NCBI RefSeq assembly: GCF_900112315.1
Contig: NZ_FOLL01000006.1
Coordinates: forward strand, 147,362-211,361
DNA: 64,000 bases
From: Parapedobacter composti
Lineage (GTDB): Bacteria > Bacteroidota > Bacteroidia > Sphingobacteriales > Sphingobacteriaceae
Reading direction: 5' to 3'
Positions 26,450 to 36,996 of the stretch are shown one piece after another (positions within the stretch are counted from its first letter, which is position 1; each line of letters begins with the position of its first letter). The notes below the pieces were generated by a model, which was not told the DNA's origin, ran no database searches, and was given only the letters and a program-made list of their open reading frames with translations. The position numbers were made by a program, and so were the translations under genes.

Positions 26450-27064
26450 TCAGAATAAACCGAACAATTCGGTTTCGATTTTTTGGAGTACGAACCCCAT
26501 ATCTTCGGGGTTACGGGCAAAGTCAAGCTTATCCTTGTCCAGGATAAGCAACTTGCCTTCTTTGTAGTTTTTAATCCACTTTTCGTACTTTGCATTCAGT
26601 TTGGAAAGATAATCCAGGCGGATGTTGGCTTCGTATTCCCTGCCCCGGGTCTGGATATTTTCAACCAACGTGGGTACTGAGGCTCTGAGATAAATCAGCA
26701 GATCCGGTGGCTTGATATAGGATACGATACTCTCGAAAATATTGCTGTAATTTTCAAAATCGCGGGCACTCATGAGTCCCATGTCATACAGATTCTCCGC
26801 AAAGATATACGCATCCTCATAGATGGTACGGTCCTGGATAATATTGATGTTTTTTTTCTGCAGCTCAACGATATGCCTGAAGCGGCTGTTCAGAAAATAA
26901 ATCTGGAGGTTGAATGCCCAGCGTTTCATGTCGCTGTAAAAATCCTCCAGGTAAGGGTTGTCATCCACTGCCTCAAATTGCGGCTCCCATTTCAGGTGGT
27001 TGGCCAGCAACTGGGTGAGGGTGGTTTTTCCTGCTCCGATGTTTCCTACGATGGCGATGTGCAT
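26450..27064 (-). CDS. Deoxynucleoside kinase
   Basis: The 204-residue protein has the P-loop GNIGAGKTT at its start, the substrate segment EAVDDNPYLEDFY, and the DRT motif in IIQDRTIYEDAYIF, then the lid with RGREYE. It phosphorylates deoxynucleosides for salvage. The ATG at 27064 lies one base after the trpS stop codon, so the two are co-transcribed. A longer frame from 27223 would run inside trpS and is rejected. Confidence 0.9.
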   Translation of the reverse strand: MHIAIVGNIGAGKTTLTQLLANHLKWEPQFEAVDDNPYLEDFYSDMKRWAFNLQIYFLNSRFRHIVELQKKNINIIQDRTIYEDAYIFAENLYDMGLMSARDFENYSNIFESIVSYIKPPDLLIYLRASVPTLVENIQTRGREYEANIRLDYLSKLNAKYEKWIKNYKEGKLLILDKDKLDFARNPEDMGFVLQKIETELFGLF

Positions 27065-27065
27065 G

Positions 27066-28061
27066 CTAAAATTTCCTGAAGCCGATGATTTCCCGTACAT
27101 CCGCGAGCGTCTTGCGGGCGCTCTCCCGTGCTTTTTCGTTGCCTTGGCGAATGGCCTTGCTAATATACGTGTTATCCGTTGAAATTTCATGGATACGCTG
27201 GCGTACAGGCGCTGTGGCGGCAATGATGTCTTCGGCGAGCTGTTTTTTCAGATCGCCATACCGGATTTCACACCGGTTGTATAAGTCATCAAAATGCTGC
27301 ACGGTGTCGGGCGACGATACGGCGGCCATCAAGGTAAACAGGTTTTGGATAGCCTCCGGTTTCTGCTGGTTCGGTTCAGTGGGCCCACTGTCTGTCACTG
27401 CACGCATCACTTTCTTGCGGATGGTTTCCGGCGAGTCAGACAGGTATACCGCATTGGCTTCTCCCTCAGATTTACCCATTTTGCCCTTACCGTCTAATCC
27501 GGGTATTTTAACGAGCTGTTTGCTGAACGAAAAGGCATGGGGCTCCTGAAAATAGTCCGTGTTATACATCCGGTTAAACCGGTTGGCAAAGGTGCGTGTC
27601 ATCTCAAGATGCTGCTCCTGATCTTTGCCTACAGGTACTTTGGTGGCGTGGTGCAGCAGGATGTCGGCGGCCATTAAAACGGGGTAAGTGAGCAGTCCGG
27701 CATTAACGTTGTTCGGGTTGGCCCTCACCTTATCTTTGAACGAGGTGGCCCGCTCCAGTTCACCCAGGTAGGCATTCATGTTCATATACAGGTAAAGCTC
27801 GGCCACCTCCGGCACATCCGATTGGATATATATCGTCGCAATTTCCGGATCAATGCCGGCGGCAAGGTATTCAATTGCCACCTGGCGCACGTTGGCATGC
27901 AGATCCTGTGGCGTAGGATGCGTAGTCAGCGAATGCAGGTCCGCGATAAAAAAGTAGCAGCGGTGCTCGTGCTGCATCTTCACGAAGTTTTTGATGGCAC
28001 CATAGTAATTTCCTAAGTGTAACTTTCCGGTACTCCGGATACCACTGACAACTGTTTCCAT
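27066..28061 (-). CDS. trpS: Tryptophanyl-tRNA synthetase
   Basis: The 331-residue class I synthetase shows the HIGH-equivalent GKLHLGNYYG, the KMSKS-equivalent GKMGKSEG and the bacterial TrpRS sequence around MAADILLHHATKVPVGKDQEQH. It charges tRNA-Trp in the cytoplasm. It is first in an operon with the deoxynucleoside kinase. The promoter lies in the 153-bp divergent gap to the desaturase gene, where a TATTTTCG box precedes the ATG. Confidence 0.96.
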   Translation of the reverse strand: METVVSGIRSTGKLHLGNYYGAIKNFVKMQHEHRCYFFIADLHSLTTHPTPQDLHANVRQVAIEYLAAGIDPEIATIYIQSDVPEVAELYLYMNMNAYLGELERATSFKDKVRANPNNVNAGLLTYPVLMAADILLHHATKVPVGKDQEQHLEMTRTFANRFNRMYNTDYFQEPHAFSFSKQLVKIPGLDGKGKMGKSEGEANAVYLSDSPETIRKKVMRAVTDSGPTEPNQQKPEAIQNLFTLMAAVSSPDTVQHFDDLYNRCEIRYGDLKKQLAEDIIAATAPVRQRIHEISTDNTYISKAIRQGNEKARESARKTLADVREIIGFRKF

Positions 28062-28214
28062 ATTGGTCGCGAAAATACGAATTATTGCGGAAATCAGACA
28101 TGCTTCGGTGCTGTCATCCTAAAGTCACTGTAATGTCATGTACCATATTGAAATGCAGTTTGAACTATACGGAATGGTTGATAATTACTATTTTTGCTAC
28201 GTAACTGTTACGGT

Positions 28215-29315
28215 ATGGAAGAACTGGTGAAACCTACATACAAGAAGCCCGGGCCTGATGATTTCTTTAAAAAGCTTCAGAAAGAGGTGCAGGTCACGGT
28301 GTTAGGGAACAAACGGATACAGCGGTTGAATGTCGCCAAAACATTTTTCCTCCTGTTCCTGTATGTTGGCTTATACAGCTGCATCCTGATTTTCGGAAAC
28401 CATACTCCCTTGCTGTTCCTCTGCTATATCCTGCTCGGCTTTTCCATGATTATGCTGTTCATCAATGCGTTTCACGATGCGGCACACGGGGCAGTGTTCA
28501 AAAAAAGGAAGCACAATCAGTGGTTTATGCATGTGCTGGAGCTTTTTGGCAGCAACAGCTGGCTGTGGGGCAAACGCCATAACCTGCTGCACCATCCGTA
28601 CCCGAATATCCAGCATTGGGACACGGATATCAAACAGAGCGATCTGGTACGTATTTTCCCCGATAGCCCGCACCTGAAGAAACACCGGTACCAGCACATT
28701 TACATGTTTCTGCTGTATCCACTGTATACCTTAAACTGGTTGTTTATCCGCGATTTTAAGGATTTCTTCGGTACGAAGGACAATTACGTGAAGCGGGTCG
28801 TCAAAATCCCGCGGGTAGAATATGTTAAGCTGTTTGCCGCAAAGATTTTCAACTTGTTTTATTTGATAGGTGTCCCTGTCATGGTGCTGGACCAACCTTG
28901 GTATATCATTGTGCTGGGATGGCTGTGCATGCATATTTTCGGCAGCATGTTGGGGGTCATCGCCCTGATATCAACCCATGTGGATGAGACCGCGGTATTT
29001 CCGTTGCCGCCGCCCGATGGCAAAATGGATGTCACCTGGGCCGAGCACCAGATGATGGTGACCAAAGATTTCAGTGCCGACAACCCGCTCGCGAATTTCC
29101 TCTTCGGAGGCTTTACCCATCACGTGGCACATCATCTTTTCCCGCACGTTGCCCACACCTACTATCCCTATATTACGCCCATTATCAAGCGGTACGCCAG
29201 GGAGTATGATCTGCCCTACACCTGTTATCCGGCAATCAAGGCGGTGCGTTCACATTTCGTGCTGCTGAAGAAACAGGGAGCGGGTGAAAGCTTGTTTCAG
29301 CACGGCGAGTTATAG
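28215..29315 (+). CDS. Membrane fatty acid desaturase
   Basis: The 366-residue protein has several hydrophobic helices and all three di-iron histidine boxes: HDAAH, HNLLHH and HHVAHH. It introduces double bonds into acyl chains of membrane lipids and is probably part of temperature adaptation. I chose ATG 28215 rather than a TTG seven codons upstream, because a -7 box TATTTTTG lies at 28189-28196. The gene's end overlaps the convergent mazG by six bases. Confidence 0.88.
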   Translation: MEELVKPTYKKPGPDDFFKKLQKEVQVTVLGNKRIQRLNVAKTFFLLFLYVGLYSCILIFGNHTPLLFLCYILLGFSMIMLFINAFHDAAHGAVFKKRKHNQWFMHVLELFGSNSWLWGKRHNLLHHPYPNIQHWDTDIKQSDLVRIFPDSPHLKKHRYQHIYMFLLYPLYTLNWLFIRDFKDFFGTKDNYVKRVVKIPRVEYVKLFAAKIFNLFYLIGVPVMVLDQPWYIIVLGWLCMHIFGSMLGVIALISTHVDETAVFPLPPPDGKMDVTWAEHQMMVTKDFSADNPLANFLFGGFTHHVAHHLFPHVAHTYYPYITPIIKRYAREYDLPYTCYPAIKAVRSHFVLLKKQGAGESLFQHGEL

Positions 29316-30113
29316 TTTCTTGGCTTCTTCCCAGAAGACATCCATCTCGGCAAGGGTCATTTCCTTGAGTGATTTCCCTTCGGCTTTTGCACGGGCTTCC
29401 AAATGTGAAAAGCGTTTGATGAATTTCTTGTTGGTGCGCTCCAGGGCATTTTCTGGATTGATGCCGATGAAGCGGGCATAGTTCACCAGGGAAAAGAGCA
29501 GATCGCCGAATTCAGCTTCGGCTTTCTCCTTGTCTATGGCCTCAGCTGCAGTCACATCAAATTCACTTTTAAACTCCGCCAGTTCTTCTTCTACCTTTTG
29601 CCACACCTGCTGCTTTTCTTCCCAGTCAAAACCAACACCCCGCACTTTGTCCTGTATCCGGTAGGCCTTTACAAGGGCAGGTAAAGAGGCTGGTACTCCG
29701 GCCAAGACGGATTGGTTTCCTTCCTTCAGCTTCAGCTGTTCCCAGTTGCTTTTTACATCTTCTTCATTCGCGGCCAAAACGTCGCCATAGACATGCGGAT
29801 GGCGGGAAATCAGTTTGTCGCATACACCATTAAGCACATCCACCACATCAAAGGCACCCTGTTCTTCGGCAATACGGGCATAGAATACCAAATGCATCAT
29901 GAGGTCACCCAGTTCTTTTTTTACCTCATCCAGGTTGTTTTCCAGTATAGCATCGCCCAGTTCATACATTTCTTCAATGCTCAGGTGCCGCAAGGTCTCC
30001 ATGGTTTGTTTACGATCCCACGGGCATTCCGTACGCAGGGTGTGCAGTATGGTCAGTAGTCGTTCAAAAGCCGTTGCGGGCGTTTCCTGGTGGGGTGGGG
30101 GAGTATGGGGCAT
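29310..30113 (-). CDS. mazG: Nucleoside triphosphate pyrophosphohydrolase MazG
   Basis: The 267-residue protein carries two tandem MazG all-alpha domains with metal-binding ExxE...ExxD patterns (EEMYELGDAI and KKELGDLMMHLVFYARI; then EAEFGDLLFSLVNYARF). ECPWDRKQT near residue 30 is typical of full-length bacterial MazG. It hydrolyses dNTP/NTP to monophosphates and is thought to limit aberrant nucleotides. The gene lies 30 bp downstream of the hybrid kinase on the same strand and overlaps the desaturase end. Confidence 0.92.
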   Translation of the reverse strand: MPHTPPPHQETPATAFERLLTILHTLRTECPWDRKQTMETLRHLSIEEMYELGDAILENNLDEVKKELGDLMMHLVFYARIAEEQGAFDVVDVLNGVCDKLISRHPHVYGDVLAANEEDVKSNWEQLKLKEGNQSVLAGVPASLPALVKAYRIQDKVRGVGFDWEEKQQVWQKVEEELAEFKSEFDVTAAEAIDKEKAEAEFGDLLFSLVNYARFIGINPENALERTNKKFIKRFSHLEARAKAEGKSLKEMTLAEMDVFWEEAKKL

Positions 30114-30143
30114 AACATTGTTTTTGCCTGCAAAGGTAACAAT

Positions 30144-32669
30144 TTAAACCGTCACCTCGCTCGGGCTGCCGTGGATTTGCAATTGCTGGATGAACTGCGC
30201 CAGCTGGTCCATGCCCTTGGTAAATTCATTGGCATCCGGCAGTTCCCCGCTGCGCGCATCGATTTCCATTTTCCGGAGCAGAAAAGCAATCTTATCCGCA
30301 CCGATTTGGGCCGTTCGTCCGGCTATACGGTGCAGCAACAGTTCAGCCCCTTCCAAGTTGCCCGCTTGGTAACAGCGTTTCAGGTCGGCCATATCCGCTT
30401 CGGTATCCCGGATATAGAGCGCAATGATACCGCGGGCCTGCGTGTCATCATCCAGGGCAGGACGGATTCCCTCCGCCGTTTGTGGCGATGCCGGCATTGC
30501 CGTGCTGGCCGGAACCCCGAGCACCTGCAACAGATCAGCTTCCCTGAACGGCTTCAGCAGCAGGCCGTCGAAGCCCTGCGCGAGAATGTGTTCCTGTTCT
30601 TCGGGAAGCACCTGCGCGGTGCACGCGTATATTTTTACCCCTGAGGTGTCTATTTTGCGCCGCAATTCACGGTTCAGCTGGGTACCGTCCATTTCCGGCA
30701 TGCGAATGTCCATCAGTATGGTCTTTACGTGGGGATCCCACGGAGTTTCAAGCACTTCTTTGGGCGAAGTGAATGCCCGGTAGCTGACCTTATGCTTGGC
30801 GAATATGCTTTTGCATAATCCCAGAATGAGGCGGTCATCGTCCACAATCCATACACGGCCGCCATGCCGGAGCGTGTCATACGGCTGATGCCGCGGCGTT
30901 TCCGGTGCGGCCAGCAGTTCGGTGGTTTTGAGGGGCAGGTTTACCCGGAACACCGATCCCACGCCCTTCTTGCTTTCCACGCGAATTTGGCCATCCATGC
31001 TGTCGCAGATGGCCTTGACGATGCTCAGACCCAAGCCGCTGCCGAAATAAACACCGGAATTGGCATTCTCAGATTGTTCAAAATCGTTGAATATCCGATC
31101 CAGATCACCGGCGGGGATTCCCTTGCCGGTGTCTTTTACCACGATGTTCAGTTCCGTCTTTCCATCATAAACCACCGTACTGACATGGAGGGTAACTCTG
31201 CCCCGGTCTGTAAACTTAATCGCATTGCTCAGCAGGTTAAAAAGGATCTGCTTTATACGGAACGCATCGCCCGATACGTAACCCGATCCCAGGATGCGGG
31301 TGTTGAATTCCAGTTCCAGTCCTTTGGCCTGGGCTTGTGCCTTCATTACGGACACCACATTGTTAACCAGGCCGGCTACGGCAAACGGTTTTTCATTCAG
31401 GTGTATTTTTCCAGACGTGATTCGGCTATAATCCAGAATTTCGTTGACGATTTGCAAGAGGTGTTCCGACGACTGATAGATGGCGTCGATTTTGGCATCG
31501 TCTATCGCCCGTTCCTGTTTCAACTGCTCCGAATAGCCGATGATGGATTGCAGCGGCGTACGGAGTTCATGGCTCATGTTGGCCAGAAAACGTTGTTTGG
31601 CGGCCGCATGATATTCCGCCTCCTCTTTGGCTGCCTCCAATGCGGCCCGGTACGCGTTGTTCCGGCGGATATCGCCCAGGATGAGGTACACCATGATGGC
31701 CGTGATAATGAAGAAGGCGAGGATGATAGCACCGATGCGCCACACGCTGTCATTGACCACTGCCCTGGCTTGCTGATTATCCCGCTGGATTTCCTGCATG
31801 GCCTCATTTTCAACGGCATGGAGGATGCTGAGCATGTTACTGATTAATGTATTGCTGGCTATGGTCAGTTCCATCTCGCGGTTGACGAACTGTTCGCGTT
31901 GCTGCTGCTGGAGCTTTTGAAACCGCTGCACGGCACTGTCTATGCGTGCTATCGTGCTATCGTGCTGCACTGCGCGGATGGTATCTACGATGGTTACAAG
32001 TTCCTCCTCCACCATTCGGCGCTCCTCGATAACCTGTTCCTGCTGCTCCTGTTCCTGTCGTTTCCGCGAACCGAAGAGCCTGGAAAAAAGCCCCCTGTCT
32101 TCGTTGTTTATCGGAACAGTGATCCTGCTGGTATCGCCGGGGATGGTGATGACCTTGCGCTTACGTTCCGTGGTAACAATGGTGCTGTCTGCGCTGGGCT
32201 CATAGATAACGTCACTTAATGATCGAAGTTGTTCCAGAAATTCGCGGCTATCCACCACCTTTTCGCGCACCCTGATGTAGGCGTTGAACAACTTGTCGCG
32301 CTGCCGCAGGAGCAGTTTGATCGAATCAATCCGCGATTGCTGGATCTCGCTTTCTTCATACAGTTCCTTCAGGGAGTCCAGGGATACCGCGATGGCGCCC
32401 GATTCCTTCGAAAAACTTTTGTAGGAAGTGTTGCCTCCGAAAGCCTGTGAACGCTGCAATTGGTCGAGCCGCATGATATCCCGTGATATGCTGCTGACAA
32501 TCTCCAGTTTAGGGTTCGGCGTGGTGATGTTGTCTACGGTAGACATCATTTCCGTGAATGCGACCCGGATGATAAGCCAAGCCAACACCAATGCCACCAC
32601 GCAGGAGATAAAAACGAAAATCACCTTGCGCCGCACGCTTCCCGCGGATTGTATGTATTGGGTAGGCAT
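30144..32669 (-). CDS. Hybrid sensor kinase with receiver and Hpt domains
   Basis: The 841-residue protein has TM1 (about 16-36), a mostly helical Gln-rich periplasmic region, and TM2 (about 312-332). A HisKA domain follows with H367 in MSHELRTP and an ATPase domain with N, G1 and G2 boxes (FNLLSNAIKF, DTGKGIP, GSGLGLSI). The receiver has D654 in LMDIRMPEMDG and the C-terminal Hpt module has H780 in LLHRIAGRT. It is a complete His-Asp-His relay that still needs an external response regulator, which is not adjacent. The signal is unknown. Confidence 0.92.
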   Translation of the reverse strand: MPTQYIQSAGSVRRKVIFVFISCVVALVLAWLIIRVAFTEMMSTVDNITTPNPKLEIVSSISRDIMRLDQLQRSQAFGGNTSYKSFSKESGAIAVSLDSLKELYEESEIQQSRIDSIKLLLRQRDKLFNAYIRVREKVVDSREFLEQLRSLSDVIYEPSADSTIVTTERKRKVITIPGDTSRITVPINNEDRGLFSRLFGSRKRQEQEQQEQVIEERRMVEEELVTIVDTIRAVQHDSTIARIDSAVQRFQKLQQQQREQFVNREMELTIASNTLISNMLSILHAVENEAMQEIQRDNQQARAVVNDSVWRIGAIILAFFIITAIMVYLILGDIRRNNAYRAALEAAKEEAEYHAAAKQRFLANMSHELRTPLQSIIGYSEQLKQERAIDDAKIDAIYQSSEHLLQIVNEILDYSRITSGKIHLNEKPFAVAGLVNNVVSVMKAQAQAKGLELEFNTRILGSGYVSGDAFRIKQILFNLLSNAIKFTDRGRVTLHVSTVVYDGKTELNIVVKDTGKGIPAGDLDRIFNDFEQSENANSGVYFGSGLGLSIVKAICDSMDGQIRVESKKGVGSVFRVNLPLKTTELLAAPETPRHQPYDTLRHGGRVWIVDDDRLILGLCKSIFAKHKVSYRAFTSPKEVLETPWDPHVKTILMDIRMPEMDGTQLNRELRRKIDTSGVKIYACTAQVLPEEQEHILAQGFDGLLLKPFREADLLQVLGVPASTAMPASPQTAEGIRPALDDDTQARGIIALYIRDTEADMADLKRCYQAGNLEGAELLLHRIAGRTAQIGADKIAFLLRKMEIDARSGELPDANEFTKGMDQLAQFIQQLQIHGSPSEVTV

Positions 32670-32722
32670 GGAACGTTAGCCCTCACATTTCTGTAAAGAT
32701 ACCAAAAATTGTGCTAAACCAC

Positions 32723-32785
32723 CCACCACCGTCCACCGATCACCCACCACCGTCCACCGACCACCGATCACCATCCACCAATCAC
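32723..32785 (+). repeat. Heptamer array 1 at the clpB stop codon
   Basis: Nine consecutive 7-nt units follow the pattern CNNYCAC (for example CGATCAC, CCACCAC, CGTCCAC). The last unit contains the clpB stop codon (32782-32784), so in the clpB message the array starts exactly at the end of the coding region. It is related in unit and placement to the array at 52395. Confidence 0.85.
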
Positions 32786-35373
32786 TGATTCAAAAACACA
32801 AATTTATTATCAAACATGTCAAGCGTTATACGGCTGTTTTTATCAACCTTCCCGGCCAAGATTTCCTTCGATAATTCATTGAGGATATGTTTCTGGATAA
32901 CGCGTTTAAGCGGGCGGGCGCCGTACTGAGGATCATATCCCAGTTGGGCAAGCCAATCCAGCGCTTCTTCGCTGGCCGAGAGCTGGATGTCCATTTCCGC
33001 CAATTGCTGTTGCACCCGGGCGAACTGCAGTTGTACAATCTTTCCAAGTTCTTCCCTGCTGAGCGGGGCAAACATGATGATTTCATCTATCCGGTTGAGA
33101 AACTCGGGCCGTATGGATTTCTGGAGCAGTTCGAATACCTCACCGCGCGTTTTGGCCATGATTTCGTCCCTGTTTGCATCATCCATCTGGCTGAAGTTCT
33201 CCTGGATAAGGTGCGAACCGATATTGGACGTCATGATGATGATGGTGTTTTTAAAGTTCACGATGCGGCCCTTGTTGTCCGTGAGATGGCCATCATCCAG
33301 TACCTGTAGCAGAATGTTGAATACGTCTGGGTGGGCCTTTTCAATTTCATCGAGGAGTACCACTGCATAGGGCCTGCGACGGATGGCTTCCGTAAGCTGC
33401 CCGCCTTCATCATAGCCCACATATCCCGGGGGGGCGCCGATAAGGCGCGATACGGAATGACGTTCTTGGTATTCGCTCATGTCTATTCGTACCATCGACT
33501 GCTCATCGTTGAATAGAAATTCCGCCAGCGCCTTGGCAAGTTCAGTCTTACCCACACCCGTTGTTCCCAGAAAAATGAACGAGCCTATGGGCCGGCGTTT
33601 GTCACTCAGTCCGGCACGCGACCGCCTGATGGCATCCGAAATGGCTTCAATGGCTTCCTCCTGCCCGGCCACCCGCTTGTGTAATTCTTCTTCAAGGTGT
33701 AGCAGTTTGTCACGTTCACTCTGAACCATCTTGGTCACCGGAATACCCGTCCAGCGAGATACCACGCCTGCGATATCTTCAGCTGTTACTTCTTCCTTAA
33801 GCATACGGCTTTCGCCCTGCTTTTCGGCCAGTTCCTTTTTGAGCGCCTCTACTTTATCCTGCGACTCCTTGATGCGTCCGTACCGGATCTCAGCTACACG
33901 GCCATAATCGCCGGCACGCTCGGCCTGGTCGGCTTCGATTTTATAGTTTTCAATTTGCTCAAGTTCGTGGTTGATGCTGTCTACCAGCGTTTTTTCACTT
34001 TGCCATGCGGCCCGCAGCGAGTCACGTTCGGCGCTCAGGTTGGCAATTTCCTTACTGAGTTCCTCCACCTTTTTGGCGTCATTCTCGCGTTTGATGGCCT
34101 CCCGCTCGATTTCAAGCTGCATGATACGCCGTTCAATTTCATCCACAGCTTCAGGTACGGAGTCCATCTCAAGCCGCAGCTTGGAAGCCGCCTCGTCCAT
34201 CAGATCGATGGCCTTGTCTGGCAAAAACCTATCGGCAATGTACCGTTGCGATAATTCCACGGCCGCAATGATGGCCTCGTCAAGGATGCGTACCTTGTGG
34301 TGGGTTTCATAGCGCTCTTTAAGTCCCCGGAGAATGGAAATCGCATCCTGTGTGTCCGGTTCTTCCACCATAACCTTTTGGAAACGGCGTTCAAGGGCTT
34401 TGTCTTTCTCGAAATACTTCTGGTATTCGTTAAGTGTGGTAGCCCCGATGGCCCGAAGTTCGCCCCGCGCAAGTGCCGGTTTAAGGATGTTGGCTGCGTC
34501 CATGGCCCCCTCACCGCCGCCGGCTCCCACAAGTGTATGGATTTCATCGATGAACAGGATAATTTCCCCATCGCTTTGCGTTACCTCCTTCACCACTGCT
34601 TTGAGCCGTTCTTCGAACTCGCCCTTGTATTTCGCCCCGGCTATCAAAGCCCCCATATCCAGCGAATAAACCGTCTTTGTCTTCAGGTTTTCCGGTACGT
34701 CGCCTTTAATGATGCGGTGGGCAATGCCTTCGGCAATAGCCGTTTTGCCCACCCCCGGTTCACCTACCAGAATCGGATTGTTTTTGGTGCGGCGGGAGAG
34801 GATCTGGATGACCCTCCGGATCTCCTCATCGCGTCCGATAACCGGATCGAGTTTGCCCGATTCGGCATCTTCGTTAAGGTTACGCGCATACTTGTTCAAC
34901 GCGTTGTAGGTAGCTTCGGCATTGGGATCCGTTACCCGTGAGCTGCCGCGCAAATCGGCGATGGCCTTTTTCAAGTCCTTTTCAGTCACCCCTTGATCTT
35001 TAAGCAGGGAAGCCGTTTTGTCTCCGGCATTGAGGATGCCGAGCAGCATATGCTCAATGGAAACGAATTCGTCTTTGAATTCTTTCAAGTAGGATTGGGC
35101 TTTCTGCAACGCGGTATTGGCTGCCGATGAAAGATAGATGCCGCTGCCGCTTACCTTCGGAAAGGTGGAGATCTGCTTGTCAAGTTCGTCCTCCACATGC
35201 CTAACATTGACGTTCAGTTTTTTGAGCAGGTGGTTAACTACATTTTCGTCCACCAGCAAAAGTCCTTTGAGCAGGTGAGCCGTTTCAATGGACTGCTGTT
35301 GGTTGCCCACAGCAATTTCAGATGCCTTTTGAATGGCTTCCTGTGCTTTGATGGTATAATTGTTAAAATTCAT
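32782..35373 (-). CDS. clpB: ATP-dependent disaggregase ClpB
   Basis: The protein (about 863 residues) has the Clp N-domain, AAA1 with Walker A GEPGVGKT near residue 204, the long middle coiled coil (about 400-520, rich in Glu/Lys) and AAA2 with GTTGVGKT. The [15 protein letters not shown] pore loop and C-terminal D2-small domain are also present. With DnaK it recovers aggregated proteins after heat stress. I chose the start at MNFNNYTI, three codons into the longest frame. I found no CIRCE element upstream. A heptamer array begins at its stop codon. Confidence 0.97.
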   Translation of the reverse strand: MNFNNYTIKAQEAIQKASEIAVGNQQQSIETAHLLKGLLLVDENVVNHLLKKLNVNVRHVEDELDKQISTFPKVSGSGIYLSSAANTALQKAQSYLKEFKDEFVSIEHMLLGILNAGDKTASLLKDQGVTEKDLKKAIADLRGSSRVTDPNAEATYNALNKYARNLNEDAESGKLDPVIGRDEEIRRVIQILSRRTKNNPILVGEPGVGKTAIAEGIAHRIIKGDVPENLKTKTVYSLDMGALIAGAKYKGEFEERLKAVVKEVTQSDGEIILFIDEIHTLVGAGGGEGAMDAANILKPALARGELRAIGATTLNEYQKYFEKDKALERRFQKVMVEEPDTQDAISILRGLKERYETHHKVRILDEAIIAAVELSQRYIADRFLPDKAIDLMDEAASKLRLEMDSVPEAVDEIERRIMQLEIEREAIKRENDAKKVEELSKEIANLSAERDSLRAAWQSEKTLVDSINHELEQIENYKIEADQAERAGDYGRVAEIRYGRIKESQDKVEALKKELAEKQGESRMLKEEVTAEDIAGVVSRWTGIPVTKMVQSERDKLLHLEEELHKRVAGQEEAIEAISDAIRRSRAGLSDKRRPIGSFIFLGTTGVGKTELAKALAEFLFNDEQSMVRIDMSEYQERHSVSRLIGAPPGYVGYDEGGQLTEAIRRRPYAVVLLDEIEKAHPDVFNILLQVLDDGHLTDNKGRIVNFKNTIIIMTSNIGSHLIQENFSQMDDANRDEIMAKTRGEVFELLQKSIRPEFLNRIDEIIMFAPLSREELGKIVQLQFARVQQQLAEMDIQLSASEEALDWLAQLGYDPQYGARPLKRVIQKHILNELSKEILAGKVDKNSRITLDMFDNKFVFLNQ

Positions 35374-35521
35374 AGTCTTCACGCTTTTGGGAATGTGTTA
35401 TCAAAACAAATACCACGGAAAAAAGGATTGCCGAATCGGAAATTTTGTCGCAACTGCTTTAAGTTATACTGAATAAATGTCTGGTGTTTAATCTTTTATG
35501 CTGAAAAAATTGCAGTGTTTG

Positions 35522-36232
35522 TTAAAAATTGGGTTTAAGCAAATATTTGTCATAAAACCGGAAGATATGCCCAGCGGCTTCTTCTGCTGTGTCCACGAGC
35601 CGATACAGGTTAAGGTCTTCCGGACTGATGTTCCCTTCGTTCAGCATGGTGTTTTTTATCCAATCGAACAATCCCTTATAATATTCCTTGCCCACCAGTA
35701 CGATGGGAAAGCGCGCAACTTTTCCGGTCTGGATGAGCGTGATGGCCTCAAACAGCTCATCCATGGTACCGAATCCGCCGGGCAGCACGATGAAGCCCTG
35801 GGAATATTTCATGAACATCACCTTGCGCACAAAAAAATAATTGAACTGCAATAGTTTGTCGCGGTCGATATAAGGATTGTGGAATTGTTCGAAGGGCAGT
35901 TCGATATTGATGCCCACAGATTTGCCGCCGGCTTCATAGGCCCCTTTGTTTGCCGCTTCCATGATACCGGGCCCGCCGCCGGAAACCACGCCGTAGCCCC
36001 GTTCGGTGAGCAACCGGGCAATGTCTTCCGCAAGTTTGTAGTATTTATGATCTTCCGGTGTGCGGGCCGATCCGAATATGGATACGCAGGGGCCTATCTT
36101 TGCCAGTTTTTCGAAACCATCGACAAATTCGGCCATGATTTTGAAGATCTGCCAAGAGTCCTTTACCTTGATTTCTTGCCAGGTCTTGTTTTCGAAGGCC
36201 CGCATGATTTTGTCTTCTCGCGTTCTTGCCAT
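35522..36232 (-). CDS. LOG-family (TIGR00730-like) protein
   Basis: The 236-residue Rossmann-fold protein has the two defining motifs, SGGGPGIMEAANKGA and PGGFGTMDELFE. Members are nucleotide-5'-monophosphate phosphoribohydrolases, related to the plant cytokinin-activating enzyme LOG and often mislabelled lysine decarboxylase. The start at 36232 (MARTRED) is preferred to the longer frame from 36364, whose extra 44 residues look non-coding and overlap the recR promoter region. It is divergent from recR. Confidence 0.87.
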   Translation of the reverse strand: MARTREDKIMRAFENKTWQEIKVKDSWQIFKIMAEFVDGFEKLAKIGPCVSIFGSARTPEDHKYYKLAEDIARLLTERGYGVVSGGGPGIMEAANKGAYEAGGKSVGINIELPFEQFHNPYIDRDKLLQFNYFFVRKVMFMKYSQGFIVLPGGFGTMDELFEAITLIQTGKVARFPIVLVGKEYYKGLFDWIKNTMLNEGNISPEDLNLYRLVDTAEEAAGHIFRFYDKYLLKPNF

Positions 36233-36369
36233 AATTGTTGTTTGCGTTGTTTTGCTAAAATAAATAAATTTTAACGCGAAGATTGTTTTCATGGAGGTGA
36301 AAAAGAACGGTGCGGTTCGTCGTTGCCCAAAATATTCGGCCTTTGCTTCGTGTTGGGCGTACAAATGGC

Positions 36370-36377
36370 TATCTTTG
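36370..36377 (+). promoter_or_regulatory. -7 box of recR
   Basis: TATCTTTG ends 4 nt before ATG 36382, implying a nearly leaderless message and excluding the longer frame from 36310. No TTG at the ideal -33 distance was found. Confidence 0.5.
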
Positions 36378-36381
36378 TTTC

Positions 36382-36996
36382 ATGAATTTTTCTTCCAAGC
36401 TGCTGGAACAGGCCGTTGGCGAATTCGGCCGACTGCCCGGTGTGGGGCAGAAGACGGCATTGCGCCTCGTGCTGCACCTCCTGAAGCAACCTGATGCAGA
36501 TGTGTTGCGGTTTACCGATGCACTTTGCCGCCTGAAACAGGATATCCGGCATTGTGCCGTCTGCCACAATATTTCAGACAATGATATTTGTGAGATCTGT
36601 GCGTCGCTGAAGCGGGATAAAGGATTGATATGCGTAGTGGAAGATACGCGCGATGTCATGGCTATCGAAAATACCGGCCAGTATCACGGCGTATACCATG
36701 TGCTGGGCGGACTGATTTCGCCGATGGATGGAGTCGGGCCATCTGATCTCCAGATCGACAGCTTGGTGAGACGCCTCGAAGCCGGAGGGGTGCAAGAAGT
36801 TATCCTGGCTTTGAGTGCAACCATGGAGGGCGATACCACCATTTTCTACCTATATAAAAAAATAAAAGATTTCGGCATATCCATCAGTACCATCGCCCGT
36901 GGCATTGCTTTCGGTGGTGAACTGGAGTATGTAGATGAAGTAACCTTGGGGCGTTCCATCGCCACCCGCGTACCTTATGAGCGGAACATTGCATAA
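36382..36996 (+). CDS. recR: Recombination protein RecR
   Basis: The 204-residue protein has the N-terminal helix-hairpin-helix ([15 protein letters not shown]), a four-Cys zinc site (CAVC...CEIC) and the Toprim domain (ICVVEDTRD). It acts with RecFO to load RecA at gaps. A -7 box fixes the start at 36382. The downstream SDR gene begins 20 bp before recR ends, in another frame, so the two are probably co-transcribed. Confidence 0.95.
   Translation: MNFSSKLLEQAVGEFGRLPGVGQKTALRLVLHLLKQPDADVLRFTDALCRLKQDIRHCAVCHNISDNDICEICASLKRDKGLICVVEDTRDVMAIENTGQYHGVYHVLGGLISPMDGVGPSDLQIDSLVRRLEAGGVQEVILALSATMEGDTTIFYLYKKIKDFGISISTIARGIAFGGELEYVDEVTLGRSIATRVPYERNIA

Noticed and set aside
26450..27223. Longer deoxynucleoside kinase with 53 extra N-terminal residues
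   Set aside because: The extra part is the trpS coding region read in another frame; the P-loop starts right after ATG 27064.
30864..31847. 327-codon plus-strand frame
   Set aside because: It lies within the hybrid kinase gene, whose domains are complete on the other strand.
32723..32785. Regular repeats resembling a small CRISPR array
   Set aside because: Units are 7 nt with no spacers between them and no cas genes nearby, so this is a tandem heptamer repeat.
35371..35521. Heat-shock CIRCE element or sigma-32 promoter for clpB
   Set aside because: No TTAGCACTC-type inverted repeat and no CTTGAA/CCCCAT pair was found upstream.
35522..36364. Longer LOG-like protein from 36364
   Set aside because: The extension has no similarity to the family and would cover the divergent recR promoter.
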